From a virus: a stretch of DNA of 31,707 nt. Where the stretch lies: the IMG/VR virus record IMGVR_UViG_3300027868_000633, positions 1 through 31,707 of that record; one strand, 5' to 3'. Within the stretch, counting starts at the first letter, position 1. Each line of letters begins with the position of its first letter. Shown here piece by piece: positions 1-6,233 of the stretch. The position numbers and the translations under genes were made by a program. The notes below the pieces were generated by a model that saw only the letters and a list, made by a program, of their open reading frames with translations, did not search any database and was not told where the DNA came from.

Positions 1-93
1 CGGTGTCAGCGGAACATTGTAAACGGGGGCGGATGGGCCCTTCTCTCCTGTCCCGGGGTTAAGCGGTGTCCGCGTAACATTGTCAACGGTGGC
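1..93. repeat. 63-bp direct repeat inside the lipoprotein gene
   Basis: The sequence starting at base 1 (cggtgtcagcggaacattgt) recurs at base 64 as cggtgtccgcgtaacattgt. The first 30 bases match at all but a few positions, with a period of 63 bases, or 21 codons. The second copy is complete on its left and then diverges. The array may continue to the left of the window. Confidence 0.75.
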
Positions 94-210
94 ACTCCCG
101 CCCCCGATGGCGGCCGGTGGCGCTTTCTCGCCGTCGTCCGCGTTGCTCCACGCACTGCAGCCGCTGCAGCAGAGCGCAACCAAGACCAAAAACATGCTGA
201 TGCGTTTCAT
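1..210 (-). CDS. Putative outer-membrane lipoprotein with repeats (3' end beyond window)
   Basis: The ATG at 210-208 follows a strong ribosome site, AAGGAGG, about 5 bases upstream. The N-terminus begins MKRISMFLVLVALCCSGC: two basic residues, a hydrophobic core and a Cys at position 18 after CSG. This is a type II (lipoprotein) signal, although the -3 residue is Cys rather than Leu. The mature part is rich in Pro, Gly and Thr and contains a 21-residue unit beginning SATVDNV that restarts as SAPVYNV before the window ends. A small Pro-rich phage lipoprotein after a single-pass membrane protein gene could be an outer-membrane spanin subunit, or a superinfection-exclusion lipoprotein. The spanin reading is an inference, weakened by the membrane topology predicted for the upstream gene. 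The reading frame is open to base 1, so the C-terminus is not visible. Confidence 0.75.
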   Translation of the reverse strand, partial: MKRISMFLVLVALCCSGCSAWSNADDGEKAPPAAIGGGSATVDNVTRTPLNPGTGEKGPSAPVYNVPLTP

Positions 211-230
211 AGCATCCTCCTTAGGGTTGT

Positions 231-247
231 GCAGGGAAGACCCCTGC
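231..247 (-). other. Short hairpin upstream of the lipoprotein gene
   Basis: GCAGGG at 231-236 pairs with CCCTGC at 242-247 across a 5-base loop, 20 bases upstream of the lipoprotein start. No T-run follows on the minus strand, so terminator function is doubtful. The rest of the roughly 100-base gap (211-309) shows only the ribosome site described for the lipoprotein gene. Confidence 0.35.
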
Positions 248-309
248 GGGGAATAATGAAAAGACGGCTATGCCATCTCCAGCTTAGAATGCCGCAAAAC
301 TACGCCCTT

Positions 310-612
310 TTAAGGGGCAGGCGGCCGCGTGCGGAAGTGCATTCTGCGGGGTGCTCGCTCCAGCGATTTGGCTGTCTCTGGCGCTGGTTCCGGTGGTAAG
401 TCATAGATCAGCCGCGAAACACGCTGCAGCGCCTCGGGGTCGTTTATGGTCTGCCATACCAACCCTTTCGCCTCTCGTACGGCGGCGCTAACCTTCTCGC
501 TATCCGTATCCTTCTTGTAGAGCCATCTGGTACCCAGCCATATGCCAAAGAAGATCGCAGCAGAGCAAAGCACCCCCCCAATTGTTAGTGGCGTGACAAG
601 CTGATCTATCAC
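310..612 (-). CDS. Small single-pass membrane protein
   Basis: This 100-residue protein starts at a GTG (612-610) that overlaps the TGA of the preceding gene as GTGA, which implies translational coupling. Residues 10-31 form one hydrophobic segment (TIGGVLCSAAIFFGIW and onward). It is followed by a basic patch (TRWLYKK) and then a polar, partly helical tail ending in a Pro/Arg-rich stretch. The positive-inside rule predicts an outside N-terminus and a cytoplasmic tail. The position just upstream of a lipoprotein gene recalls inner-membrane spanins or holins, but an inner-membrane spanin would have its tail in the periplasm, the opposite of this charge pattern. Function is unknown. Confidence 0.75.
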   Translation of the reverse strand: MIDQLVTPLTIGGVLCSAAIFFGIWLGTRWLYKKDTDSEKVSAAVREAKGLVWQTINDPEALQRVSRLIYDLPPEPAPETAKSLERAPRRMHFRTRPPAP

Positions 613-1043
613 GCAGCTGGTCCGCGCAGCGTTGGTGCTGCTGGCCCAGTGATAGCTTGATTGGCACTGGGTTGCACACCGCCCTGGCCACGGATGCTCC
701 TGCCTTCGGTTACGTGAAATGCTTGGCTCGGCTCCAGGGTGCCGGCCAAGTCCTCAAAGACAGGCGGGGTTAGGCAGACATCGTATCCGCCTGAAAGACG
801 CACACCAAAGCCCTGTGCGAGCATGATTTGGGTCTCCGGCGGATGTCTAAGCAGGAACTGGCGAGCAAAGTCGAGGAAGTGGAGGATGGCCGTGCGGCCC
901 GCCTCCTGCTGCTCACGATCCTCCAGAAGCGCATAGAGCGCGTCCAGCTCAGATGGTTGTGGCTCCTCTCCCGCATTTCCTAGCTGTTGCTCCTGATACT
1001 TGTCCAGGAGGAATGCTAGCAGCTCCGGTGTTTCACTTGGCAT
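609..1043 (-). CDS. Hypothetical protein, 144 aa
   Basis: The ATG at 1043 has GGAAA as a modest ribosome site. The N-terminal part (residues 1-65) is acidic and predicted helical (ELLAFLLDKYQEQQ, ELDALYALLEDREQQ). A middle section (HFLDFARQFLLRHPPETQIML) is followed by a compact segment. The last 30 residues are rich in Gly, Ala and Pro and look disordered. No family is recognised. The TGA overlaps the GTG start of the membrane protein gene, so the two are probably co-translated. Confidence 0.7.
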   Translation of the reverse strand: MPSETPELLAFLLDKYQEQQLGNAGEEPQPSELDALYALLEDREQQEAGRTAILHFLDFARQFLLRHPPETQIMLAQGFGVRLSGGYDVCLTPPVFEDLAGTLEPSQAFHVTEGRSIRGQGGVQPSANQAITGPAAPTLRGPAA

Positions 1044-1273
1044 GGTGTTTCCAGCTTTCCAGCAGTATGTGATCTCTCATCTGACTTTGGCCGTTCCCAG
1101 CCGTCGATACTACCATGCGTACGTACGTGCGTCAACAATGCCGTCATGTCCTGCATGACAGCCTCCAATGTTGAGCTGTGGTACCTGGTATGTGCTGCGG
1201 AGGCCTCCTCTGCTAGCCGTTCAATCGCCAGCAGGCGTCGATGCTCCCGCGTCATGATTACTGTCGTCGACAT
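1016..1273 (-). CDS. Hypothetical small protein, 85 aa
   Basis: The frame starts at an ATG at 1273 with GGAGG about 12 bases upstream. A second ATG at codon 7 is an alternative start. The protein begins with a helical, Arg/Ala/Glu-rich segment (REHRRLLAIERLAEEASAAH) and contains no recognised motif. It overlaps the end of the upstream gene by 53 bases and the start of the downstream gene by 28 bases. This is long for this genome, so the call is less sure than for its neighbours. Without this gene the interval would leave about 180 bases uncoded in a tightly packed operon, which supports it. Confidence 0.5.
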   Translation of the reverse strand: MSTTVIMTREHRRLLAIERLAEEASAAHTRYHSSTLEAVMQDMTALLTHVRTHGSIDGWERPKSDERSHTAGKLETPCQVKHRSC

Positions 1274-1553
1274 CTGCTGCGTGTTCCTCCATGTCCGTAG
1301 CTTCGGCCTCGGATACTAGCCACTCACGATAGCCTAGCCGGGTGTCATCGTTGTTGACCGCGTATTGCCAGTCAGCAACTGGATAGTCGTTATGGGCTAC
1401 CCACATTCCGGGGTTGTCGTCTAGCCACTGCTCCATCTCTGCGGCGCGTGGCCCAAGATTGCACTCATGGTGCTCGTTAGTGCGCACTTGCTGTCCGCAA
1501 TCATCGCAGAACAGTGTTGCGCCGTTGCCCTCATCTAAGAAGCCATCTGGCAT
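1221..1553 (-). CDS. Small zinc-finger-like acidic protein, 110 aa
   Basis: The ATG at 1553 follows GGAG, 7 bases away, which overlaps the stop of the preceding gene. The N-terminal 31 residues hold a Cys/His site: C16-x2-C19, then H28/H29 and C31, probably binding one zinc ion. The centre is rich in Trp and Asp (EQWLDDNPGMWVAHNDYPVADW) and resembles small phage proteins that make protein contacts. The C-terminus is strongly acidic (MEEHAADVDDSNHD). The acidic charge argues against direct DNA binding. No named family is recognised. Confidence 0.7.
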   Translation of the reverse strand: MPDGFLDEGNGATLFCDDCGQQVRTNEHHECNLGPRAAEMEQWLDDNPGMWVAHNDYPVADWQYAVNNDDTRLGYREWLVSEAEATDMEEHAADVDDSNHDAGASTPAGD

Positions 1554-1556
1554 CAG

Positions 1557-2960
1557 TTACTCCGCGGGTTCTTCGGTTGACCGATCACGTAGGCGTATAC
1601 CTCGTAGTTGACGCGCAGGTTCGGGTACAGGGGTAGGTGCAGATCCGGACGGCACGTCACACACGCTGCCGTCAAATAGCTGCCAGTCACCGTTGCTCGC
1701 TGCCGCCAATGCCCCTAACAAATCGCGCATAAGCCGGCGGCCCCGACGTGCTGAGGATACTGCTACACGAATAGCATTATCAATGTGGTCGCGCTCGCGC
1801 AGGCTCATCTGCGCGCGATCACGTATCCGATAGTTCTCGACCGCCCCAAACAAGGCAGCGAGTGATGGCTGCGCGTTGCCTGGTGTCCCGGGATAACCCC
1901 GACGATCACCGCCACCTAACGCACGAAAGTCCCCCAAAGCTATACGCTCCAGAGCGCCCAAGAGCGACGTATCGATCGTCGTCCGACAGCCATAGGAGTG
2001 CAAGTGCTCGAGCAACACAAACGGCCCCGGTATAGGTGGCTCGTGGTCACAGAGCTCGTTTTCGCGATACACGGCAATCATTGTATTGCGCGCACTGCGT
2101 AGCCTACTGCGTACTCTGGACGACATTGAGCCCATTGGCGCACGCAGCGCGGGGGGCGCGTCGAGGATGGAGATGCGGCTGAATAGTTCGGCCACCTGTG
2201 GGCGACCCCGCTCGTGCCAGCTTTGCTGTGCCGCCCCAACAAGCTCAATATCTGCTTGCAGTCGGCAAGGCTCCTCGACACGGCCGCGCGGAGGTCGTGT
2301 CGTGGTGGGTGGCGCTGTTACTGGTGCCCTTGGTGGCTCTGTCGCTGCCTCTGCTGGCGCCGGGTATGGCGTTGCGTGGTCCAGCGGTACTGCGTCCAAC
2401 AGTATCTCCTGTATGTCCCTATGGAGCGCCGACAGCATTTGTACCGTAATTGCGGGGACGCTGAGCATCGTGGTAAGATGCTGCAGCAACATATCACGCC
2501 AACGTTGCTGTACAGGCGAAGAGTACAACCGAGTAGCCGGCTGCGCAAACGGATTAGGTGTGTCCGGTGGCGTGGACTCCGTACCGTGCCGGGAAAAATG
2601 GCTGATAATGTCGTCCATCTGTGCCCGGGTCATTCCCGGGTCCAGGAAGTGAGGTCGCGGCCACTCGAATTCGTTGTACATGTCCACGGCAGTATTGAGC
2701 GCCGGCCCGTCAGGTGCATCATCCAGTGGCACGTTCTGCAGGTTCGGTAGGTCCGCCAGCTCCGACGGGCCCGCTGCCTGCAACTGACGACGTATCCTCT
2801 CCATCTCGATCGCTGCTGCTGCCGGCTGCGATGGCGCTTCCTGTTCCTCCCGCGGCGCACTCATTGCATCCAAATACGGCCCCTCCCGTACCGGGTACAG
2901 TGGCCCCTCCAACGGCTCCGCCGACTGGTTCGTCTCCGGCTCTGTTCCGTCTGTGCTCAT
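1557..2960 (-). CDS. Hypothetical protein, 467 aa, Pro/Arg-rich
   Basis: The frame is long and continuous to TAA at 1557. The annotated ATG at 2960 has only a weak ribosome site (GAAG). Later ATGs at 2864, 2804 and 2681 show nothing better, so the start is uncertain. Residues 1-90 are acidic and Pro-rich, a central segment (about 200-230) is a Pro/Thr/Arg linker, and the rest is helical and basic (SSRVRSRLRSARNTMIAVYR). No catalytic motif or membrane segment is visible. If the first ATG is right, 242 bases overlap the SEC-C gene in another frame. Possibly a virion or scaffold component, but this is a guess. Confidence 0.7.
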   Translation of the reverse strand: MSTDGTEPETNQSAEPLEGPLYPVREGPYLDAMSAPREEQEAPSQPAAAAIEMERIRRQLQAAGPSELADLPNLQNVPLDDAPDGPALNTAVDMYNEFEWPRPHFLDPGMTRAQMDDIISHFSRHGTESTPPDTPNPFAQPATRLYSSPVQQRWRDMLLQHLTTMLSVPAITVQMLSALHRDIQEILLDAVPLDHATPYPAPAEAATEPPRAPVTAPPTTTRPPRGRVEEPCRLQADIELVGAAQQSWHERGRPQVAELFSRISILDAPPALRAPMGSMSSRVRSRLRSARNTMIAVYRENELCDHEPPIPGPFVLLEHLHSYGCRTTIDTSLLGALERIALGDFRALGGGDRRGYPGTPGNAQPSLAALFGAVENYRIRDRAQMSLRERDHIDNAIRVAVSSARRGRRLMRDLLGALAAASNGDWQLFDGSVCDVPSGSAPTPVPEPARQLRGIRLRDRSTEEPAE

Positions 2961-3450
2961 CTTCGTGTGCAGCGAGCACGGTGTCCCAGTGCTCCACTGC
3001 CTCCTTGCCTAGCTGTTCTTGGTTCTTGGGGGTAACGAGCATGCGGAGCTCGATGACGGTATCGACGAGGTGTTGTGGTGCGCTCTCCATGCTGCGCAGG
3101 CCGGCGACGATGAGCTCTACAATCCCATCCTCATCGCCCTCCATGTGCATCAGCAGCTGCGCAGGGTTCGGGTTGAATCCCCACTGCCGCACAAACGTAC
3201 GTTCCGCTTGTGCCTGTGCTGGCGTGTAGTGGTCCCGAAACGTCCTGTACGGTACACCACTCGCCACCGGCACGGGCTTGCCGCAGCACTTCTTGAACTT
3301 GTAGCCGCTGTTACAGGGACAAGGAGCGTTCCGCCGCGGGCGCTTCTCAGTGTTGACGATGGGGCGCAGCTTACGCCGACGGGGGCGTGGGCCCTGCTTA
3401 GCTACGGGCGTAGTACCTTTTGCAAACGGATTACGCTTCAAGCTTGGCAT
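2719..3450 (-). CDS. SEC-C zinc-motif protein, 243 aa
   Basis: I start the gene at the ATG at 3450, which has AAGGA 8 bases upstream, rather than at a TTG at 3483. The N-terminus is very basic (GPRPRRRKLRP) and runs into a classic SEC-C motif, RNAPCPCNSGYKFKKCCGK, with zinc ligands C44, C46, C55 and C56. This is the zinc-binding tail found on SecA and many unrelated proteins, where it mediates protein or nucleic-acid contacts. A helical middle section follows (residues 80-165). The last 80 residues are Gly/Ala/Thr-rich and low in complexity, and are encoded in the stretch shared with the next gene. A terminator-like hairpin lies directly upstream. The role in the phage is unknown. Confidence 0.75.
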   Translation of the reverse strand: MPSLKRNPFAKGTTPVAKQGPRPRRRKLRPIVNTEKRPRRNAPCPCNSGYKFKKCCGKPVPVASGVPYRTFRDHYTPAQAQAERTFVRQWGFNPNPAQLLMHMEGDEDGIVELIVAGLRSMESAPQHLVDTVIELRMLVTPKNQEQLGKEAVEHWDTVLAAHEDEHRRNRAGDEPVGGAVGGATVPGTGGAVFGCNECAAGGTGSAIAAGSSSDRDGEDTSSVAGSGPVGAGGPTEPAERATG

Positions 3451-3481
3451 GTCTGTTCCTTTGGGTTGGAGGAAAATGAAC

Positions 3482-3505
3482 AACGGGTGCGAATGCGCAC
3501 CCGTT
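3482..3505 (-). terminator. Strong 10-bp hairpin, possible terminator
   Basis: AACGGGTGCG at 3482-3491 pairs perfectly with CGCACCCGTT at 3496-3505 over a 4-base loop. On the minus strand it lies after the stop of the upstream gene (3520) and is followed by GTTCATTTTCC, a weak T-rich tail. It ends 31 bases before the ATG of the SEC-C gene, so it may be a leaky terminator or an RNA-processing or stability element. Confidence 0.6.
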
Positions 3506-3519
3506 ATCCGCAGCGTACG

Positions 3520-3915
3520 CTATAGAAGCGGCCGCTTGGTGGGCGTCAATGCAGGCGCCTTCGGAAGTTTGATGGCAAATGCATCAGAAATCGCGGATGG
3601 CGCAACCATGGCCTTCTCGACGTCCGCCGCCGGTGGGTCAACAACCACAGCGGGCTCAGGTGCGCCGTCCACATTAGCCGTAGGTGGTGGCGCCAATGGC
3701 GGCAGCCCTACAGCTTCGGCGGGTGGTGGCGTCTCCTCTATCGGCGGTTTGAAGCCTAGGCGTTCTGCCAGTGTCATCACTTTGCCGTTGTCTGGTCGCT
3801 GGATACGGCGTACCGGTGCAGGTTGCCCAGGTTTTGGATTTGTTTGAACGAGTCCGGCCGCTGAGCGTTGGCGGAAGGATTCACGGTGACTTATTTGGTT
3901 CGGAACTGCCATCAT
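3520..3915 (-). CDS. Hypothetical Pro-rich protein, 131 aa
   Basis: Two adjacent ATGs (3915 and 3912) follow GAGG. The second has the better spacing. Residues 1-55 are basic (SHRESFRQRSA, APVRRIQRPD) with a short helix MTLAERLGF. Residues 56-110 are a Pro/Ala/Val-rich, likely disordered linker (EETPPPAEAVGLPPLAPPP). The C-terminus is short and basic. No family is recognised. The composition suits a flexible adaptor or virion-associated protein. It sits 11 bases after the glycosyltransferase gene and is followed by the hairpin at 3482-3505, which may end this unit. Confidence 0.65.
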   Translation of the reverse strand: MMAVPNQISHRESFRQRSAAGLVQTNPKPGQPAPVRRIQRPDNGKVMTLAERLGFKPPIEETPPPAEAVGLPPLAPPPTANVDGAPEPAVVVDPPAADVEKAMVAPSAISDAFAIKLPKAPALTPTKRPLL

Positions 3916-3926
3916 TGCCTCACAGG

Positions 3927-4982
3927 TTACTTGAGCAACTCGACCCAGCCGGCGGTAAACTGCTCACGCCGTGAAACCAGGCCTGTCGTTGCAGATTGCC
4001 TTAGTTTAGCAAGCAATGCCTTGTCCTGTAAAGCCGCTACAAGCATGTCGCTACACTCTGCGTAGCCGTCCATGACCTCGGGAACACCCAGCCAATTCAT
4101 GTTTGTCTTGCAGGGTGCAAGCACAGCATTCTTCCATGCGACGAGGTATTCGTTCTGCGGTCGTACGTCCCAGGAGAGCACAGGTGTGCCCATACACAAT
4201 GACGTAAGTCCAATCATCGCAAAGCTTTCGAACCGCGGGAGCCACACCGTAAGGTCGGCCTTGGCGAACAGAATTAGGCGCTGCAGGATGTTGGGCTGCC
4301 GCACCAGTTCGACACGGTCGCCGAAGTCCCGCAGCAGTTGTTTGATCAGACGACGCGAGGATATTGACCAGCACTGGCCACAGCCAACCATCACGGTAGC
4401 GTCTTTCACTTCCATCAACGCTTTACGCATCAGCCGAAATACCGCCTGGTCTGAGCGGTTGGGCTGCGAATCATAAAGCGGGAAGTACGCACACACGCCT
4501 GTACGCTTTGCAGGGATGCCGCTGCGCGACGTGATTGGTACAGAGACGTCCCACGGCATAACAGCCGTACGTATCTGCGGCAACTGCCAGTGCTTCTGCA
4601 GCGCCTGACCGACACAGCGATAGGGTATGATAAGCGAATCCATTGCCTGGACAGTTGGCTCATCAATCGGCCGTAGCAGCTCCCAATCGACAAGCAAGGA
4701 CGTATTGATGCCGCACACGCGTGCGGCATCAATCTCGCTAATGTCATTGGGTACGGCAGTCCAGACAATGTGATTGCAGGTCTCGGCCCACGTATGGAAT
4801 GGGTGGTTTCGCTCATCTACCACTTTGTTGTCCCACTCGCCAGCAACCTCGCGGCGGCAAACATCGCGTGCCAGGAACGTCACAGGCATGCCGCGTGTCT
4901 TGGTGAACTCCGCAAGGTGCAACGCGGCATTTGTGACCTCTGCGCGATGATACCGGCTGACGATCCCAAGACGCTCTGGCAT
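3927..4982 (-). CDS. Glycosyltransferase, GT-B fold, group 1 / GT4-like
   Basis: The ATG at 4982 has GGAG 7 bases upstream. The 351-residue protein shows the layout of group 1 glycosyltransferases: a variable N-terminal acceptor half and a C-terminal nucleotide-sugar half starting near residue 160. The diagnostic stretch is 249-280, PRFESFAMIGLTSLCMGTPV followed by LSWDVRPQNEYL. The first Glu of the family's E-x7-E motif is E252, but the second position is T260. The enzyme probably moves a sugar from a nucleotide donor onto an unknown acceptor, such as DNA base, virion protein or host surface. It is cytosolic, with no signal or membrane segment. A second glycosyltransferase of different fold lies at 21304-22110. 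Confidence 0.8.
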   Translation of the reverse strand: MPERLGIVSRYHRAEVTNAALHLAEFTKTRGMPVTFLARDVCRREVAGEWDNKVVDERNHPFHTWAETCNHIVWTAVPNDISEIDAARVCGINTSLLVDWELLRPIDEPTVQAMDSLIIPYRCVGQALQKHWQLPQIRTAVMPWDVSVPITSRSGIPAKRTGVCAYFPLYDSQPNRSDQAVFRLMRKALMEVKDATVMVGCGQCWSISSRRLIKQLLRDFGDRVELVRQPNILQRLILFAKADLTVWLPRFESFAMIGLTSLCMGTPVLSWDVRPQNEYLVAWKNAVLAPCKTNMNWLGVPEVMDGYAECSDMLVAALQDKALLAKLRQSATTGLVSRREQFTAGWVELLK

Positions 4983-5006
4983 TGTATGGCTCCTGGTTTG
5001 AGTTCT

Positions 5007-5294
5007 CTATGTTGCTGTGCTAGCTTCCCAGCTCTCGCAGTGGCCAGCAGCCGCAACTTCGCGGTCCCGTGACCACTCTTCCCATATTTTCCAGTCCGCA
5101 TGCATCCCGTCTTCGGCGCCAGCGTCGTAGTGTGGGACCACTTCGCCAAGAGCCACGCTCCCGCACGGCGGACGCTTCGGTGCACCGAACGTACAGTAGA
5201 AGTAGGCGCCACAGTCATACTCCGTCCACACAAATACGTAGCCGCAGTTATGGCGGCCGGGTTGCACCCGGTAGTCAACTGGTAGCTTGCTCAT
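5007..5294 (-). CDS. Hypothetical small Cys/aromatic-rich protein, 95 aa
   Basis: I use the ATG at 5294 with GGGGA about 6 bases upstream, not the TTG at 5306. The protein is rich in Cys and aromatic residues in its first half (GRHNCGYVFVWTEYDCGAYF, then YCTF and PPCGS). Four Cys within about 30 residues suggest a small beta-rich metal-binding fold, but the spacing matches no motif I know. It overlaps the end of the upstream gene by 20 bases. The C-terminal half is acidic and Trp-rich. Function is unknown. Confidence 0.65.
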   Translation of the reverse strand: MSKLPVDYRVQPGRHNCGYVFVWTEYDCGAYFYCTFGAPKRPPCGSVALGEVVPHYDAGAEDGMHADWKIWEEWSRDREVAAAGHCESWEASTAT

Positions 5295-5733
5295 CGTTGT
5301 CCCCAATAGGTTTGCGGCCTACCGCTACCTGCGCGTGTGCGACTGCGGCCTCCCATTGCGCCTTGCGGCGGATCAATGGTGGGCCGTTTTGCTCGTCAAG
5401 CAAAGTCTCAAGCGTATCACGCAGCTCCGCCATCTCGATCTGCGTGGTCATGTACGTCTCCCACGCATCGAAGCACCATTGTACAAACACGGGGCGGTCC
5501 ACGTCGGGTGGCGCTAGCTCCTCGAACTCGCTGTAGGCACGGAAGCGTTTGGCGTCTTCCAGCTGCTTGTTGAGCTCGCTGAATACTTGCCACGGCGTCT
5601 TGCCGCGCATGTAGAGGCGCCTGGTCAACTGATCCCAGTTCAGCTTTAGCATCCTGATATGGAAAAACTGGGTCACGATCACAACGATGGCAGCAATGAT
5701 CATACAGGCTGACGCAAGTTCTGGTCCTGTCAT
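5275..5733 (-). CDS. Single-pass membrane protein, 152 aa
   Basis: The start at 5733 (GGAGA, then ATGACAGG) is preferred because it overlaps the upstream stop as ATGA and removes a shadow extension. Residues 8-28 are a hydrophobic membrane segment (ASACMIIAAIVVIVTQFF) followed at once by basic residues (HIRMLKL, TRRLYMRGK), predicting an outside N-terminus and cytoplasmic C-terminus. The rest is helical and acidic (SELNKQLEDAKRFRAYSEFEE; IEMAELRDTLETLLDEQ), possibly a coiled coil. The topology matches the small membrane protein at 310-612. Role unknown. Confidence 0.75.
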   Translation of the reverse strand: MTGPELASACMIIAAIVVIVTQFFHIRMLKLNWDQLTRRLYMRGKTPWQVFSELNKQLEDAKRFRAYSEFEELAPPDVDRPVFVQWCFDAWETYMTTQIEMAELRDTLETLLDEQNGPPLIRRKAQWEAAVAHAQVAVGRKPIGDNDEQATS

Positions 5734-6143
5734 AGTTTCTCTCCTGCAGCATCTGCGATGCGCTTGATCTCGTTTCGTGTCCATGCCGTGCCCGGAACGT
5801 AATCCCGCGCAGCTTCAGCACAAGCTGCCAGCGCGCGTTTCAACACATCGACTTCGCCTTGCAGCTTAGCTACGGCAGACGCTTCACGCTTGTCCAGACA
5901 GGACTGATGCGCGAACTCCTTGCCGTGATTCAGTATAAGGGAGTCGGGTGGTGTGAATGGAAGTTTGCCGCAGTACCTACATACGTCGAGATTCTGCGCT
6001 TGCTTAACCGTGAATGGCTGGTGGCGTGCTGCCAGTGATACACTCTTCTCCCAACGACTAAGCCTGGTCTCCAGGTCAGCCATGTAATTTGCCGATGTTT
6101 CCGGCAGTCCTGCGCGTTCTTGCTCGCTCGGTTCTACCATCAT
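5730..6143 (-). CDS. Zinc-finger-like protein with coiled coil, 137 aa
   Basis: Two ATGs (6143, 6140) follow AAGGAAC. The centre carries a treble-clef or LIM-like metal site: C55-x2-C58 and H79-x2-C82 (CRYCGK, then FAHQSC). Helical segments flank it: residues 21-40 (MADLETRLSRWEKSVSLAAR) and 85-115 (AVAKLQGEVDVLKRALAACA), the latter with coiled-coil heptads. Such small phage proteins often act through protein-protein contact. The TGA overlaps the membrane protein start, so the two are coupled. No family is recognised. Confidence 0.7.
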   Translation of the reverse strand: MMVEPSEQERAGLPETSANYMADLETRLSRWEKSVSLAARHQPFTVKQAQNLDVCRYCGKLPFTPPDSLILNHGKEFAHQSCLDKREASAVAKLQGEVDVLKRALAACAEAARDYVPGTAWTRNEIKRIADAAGEKL

Positions 6144-6162
6144 GTTCCTTTGCTACTGCCAG

Positions 6163-6205
6163 AACGAAGAGCCGGGCATGCTCATGGCTGGCCCGGCTCT
6201 ACGTT
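6163..6205 (-). terminator. Strong GC hairpin after the portal-like gene
   Basis: AGAGCCGGGC at 6168-6177 pairs perfectly with GCCCGGCTCT at 6191-6200. Four more pairs outside one mismatch extend the stem to 6163-6205, with a 13-base loop. It lies 28 bases after the stop of the portal-like gene and is followed on the minus strand by TTCTGGC. The next gene starts 19 bases beyond it, so termination may be partial. It fits control of expression after a virion gene. Confidence 0.65.
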
Positions 6206-6233
6206 GGCTCAAAATGTGTACTTTCGGATGTGC

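Noticed and set aside
1110-1140. cgtacgtacgtgcg stretch as a possible regulatory palindrome
   Set aside because: It lies inside a coding frame and is a short simple alternation without a second copy nearby.
2086-2652. Long plus-strand open frames opposite the 467-residue gene
   Set aside because: They lie antisense to a longer minus-strand frame, have no ribosome sites and read as low-complexity Arg/Ser/Cys-rich text typical of shadows.
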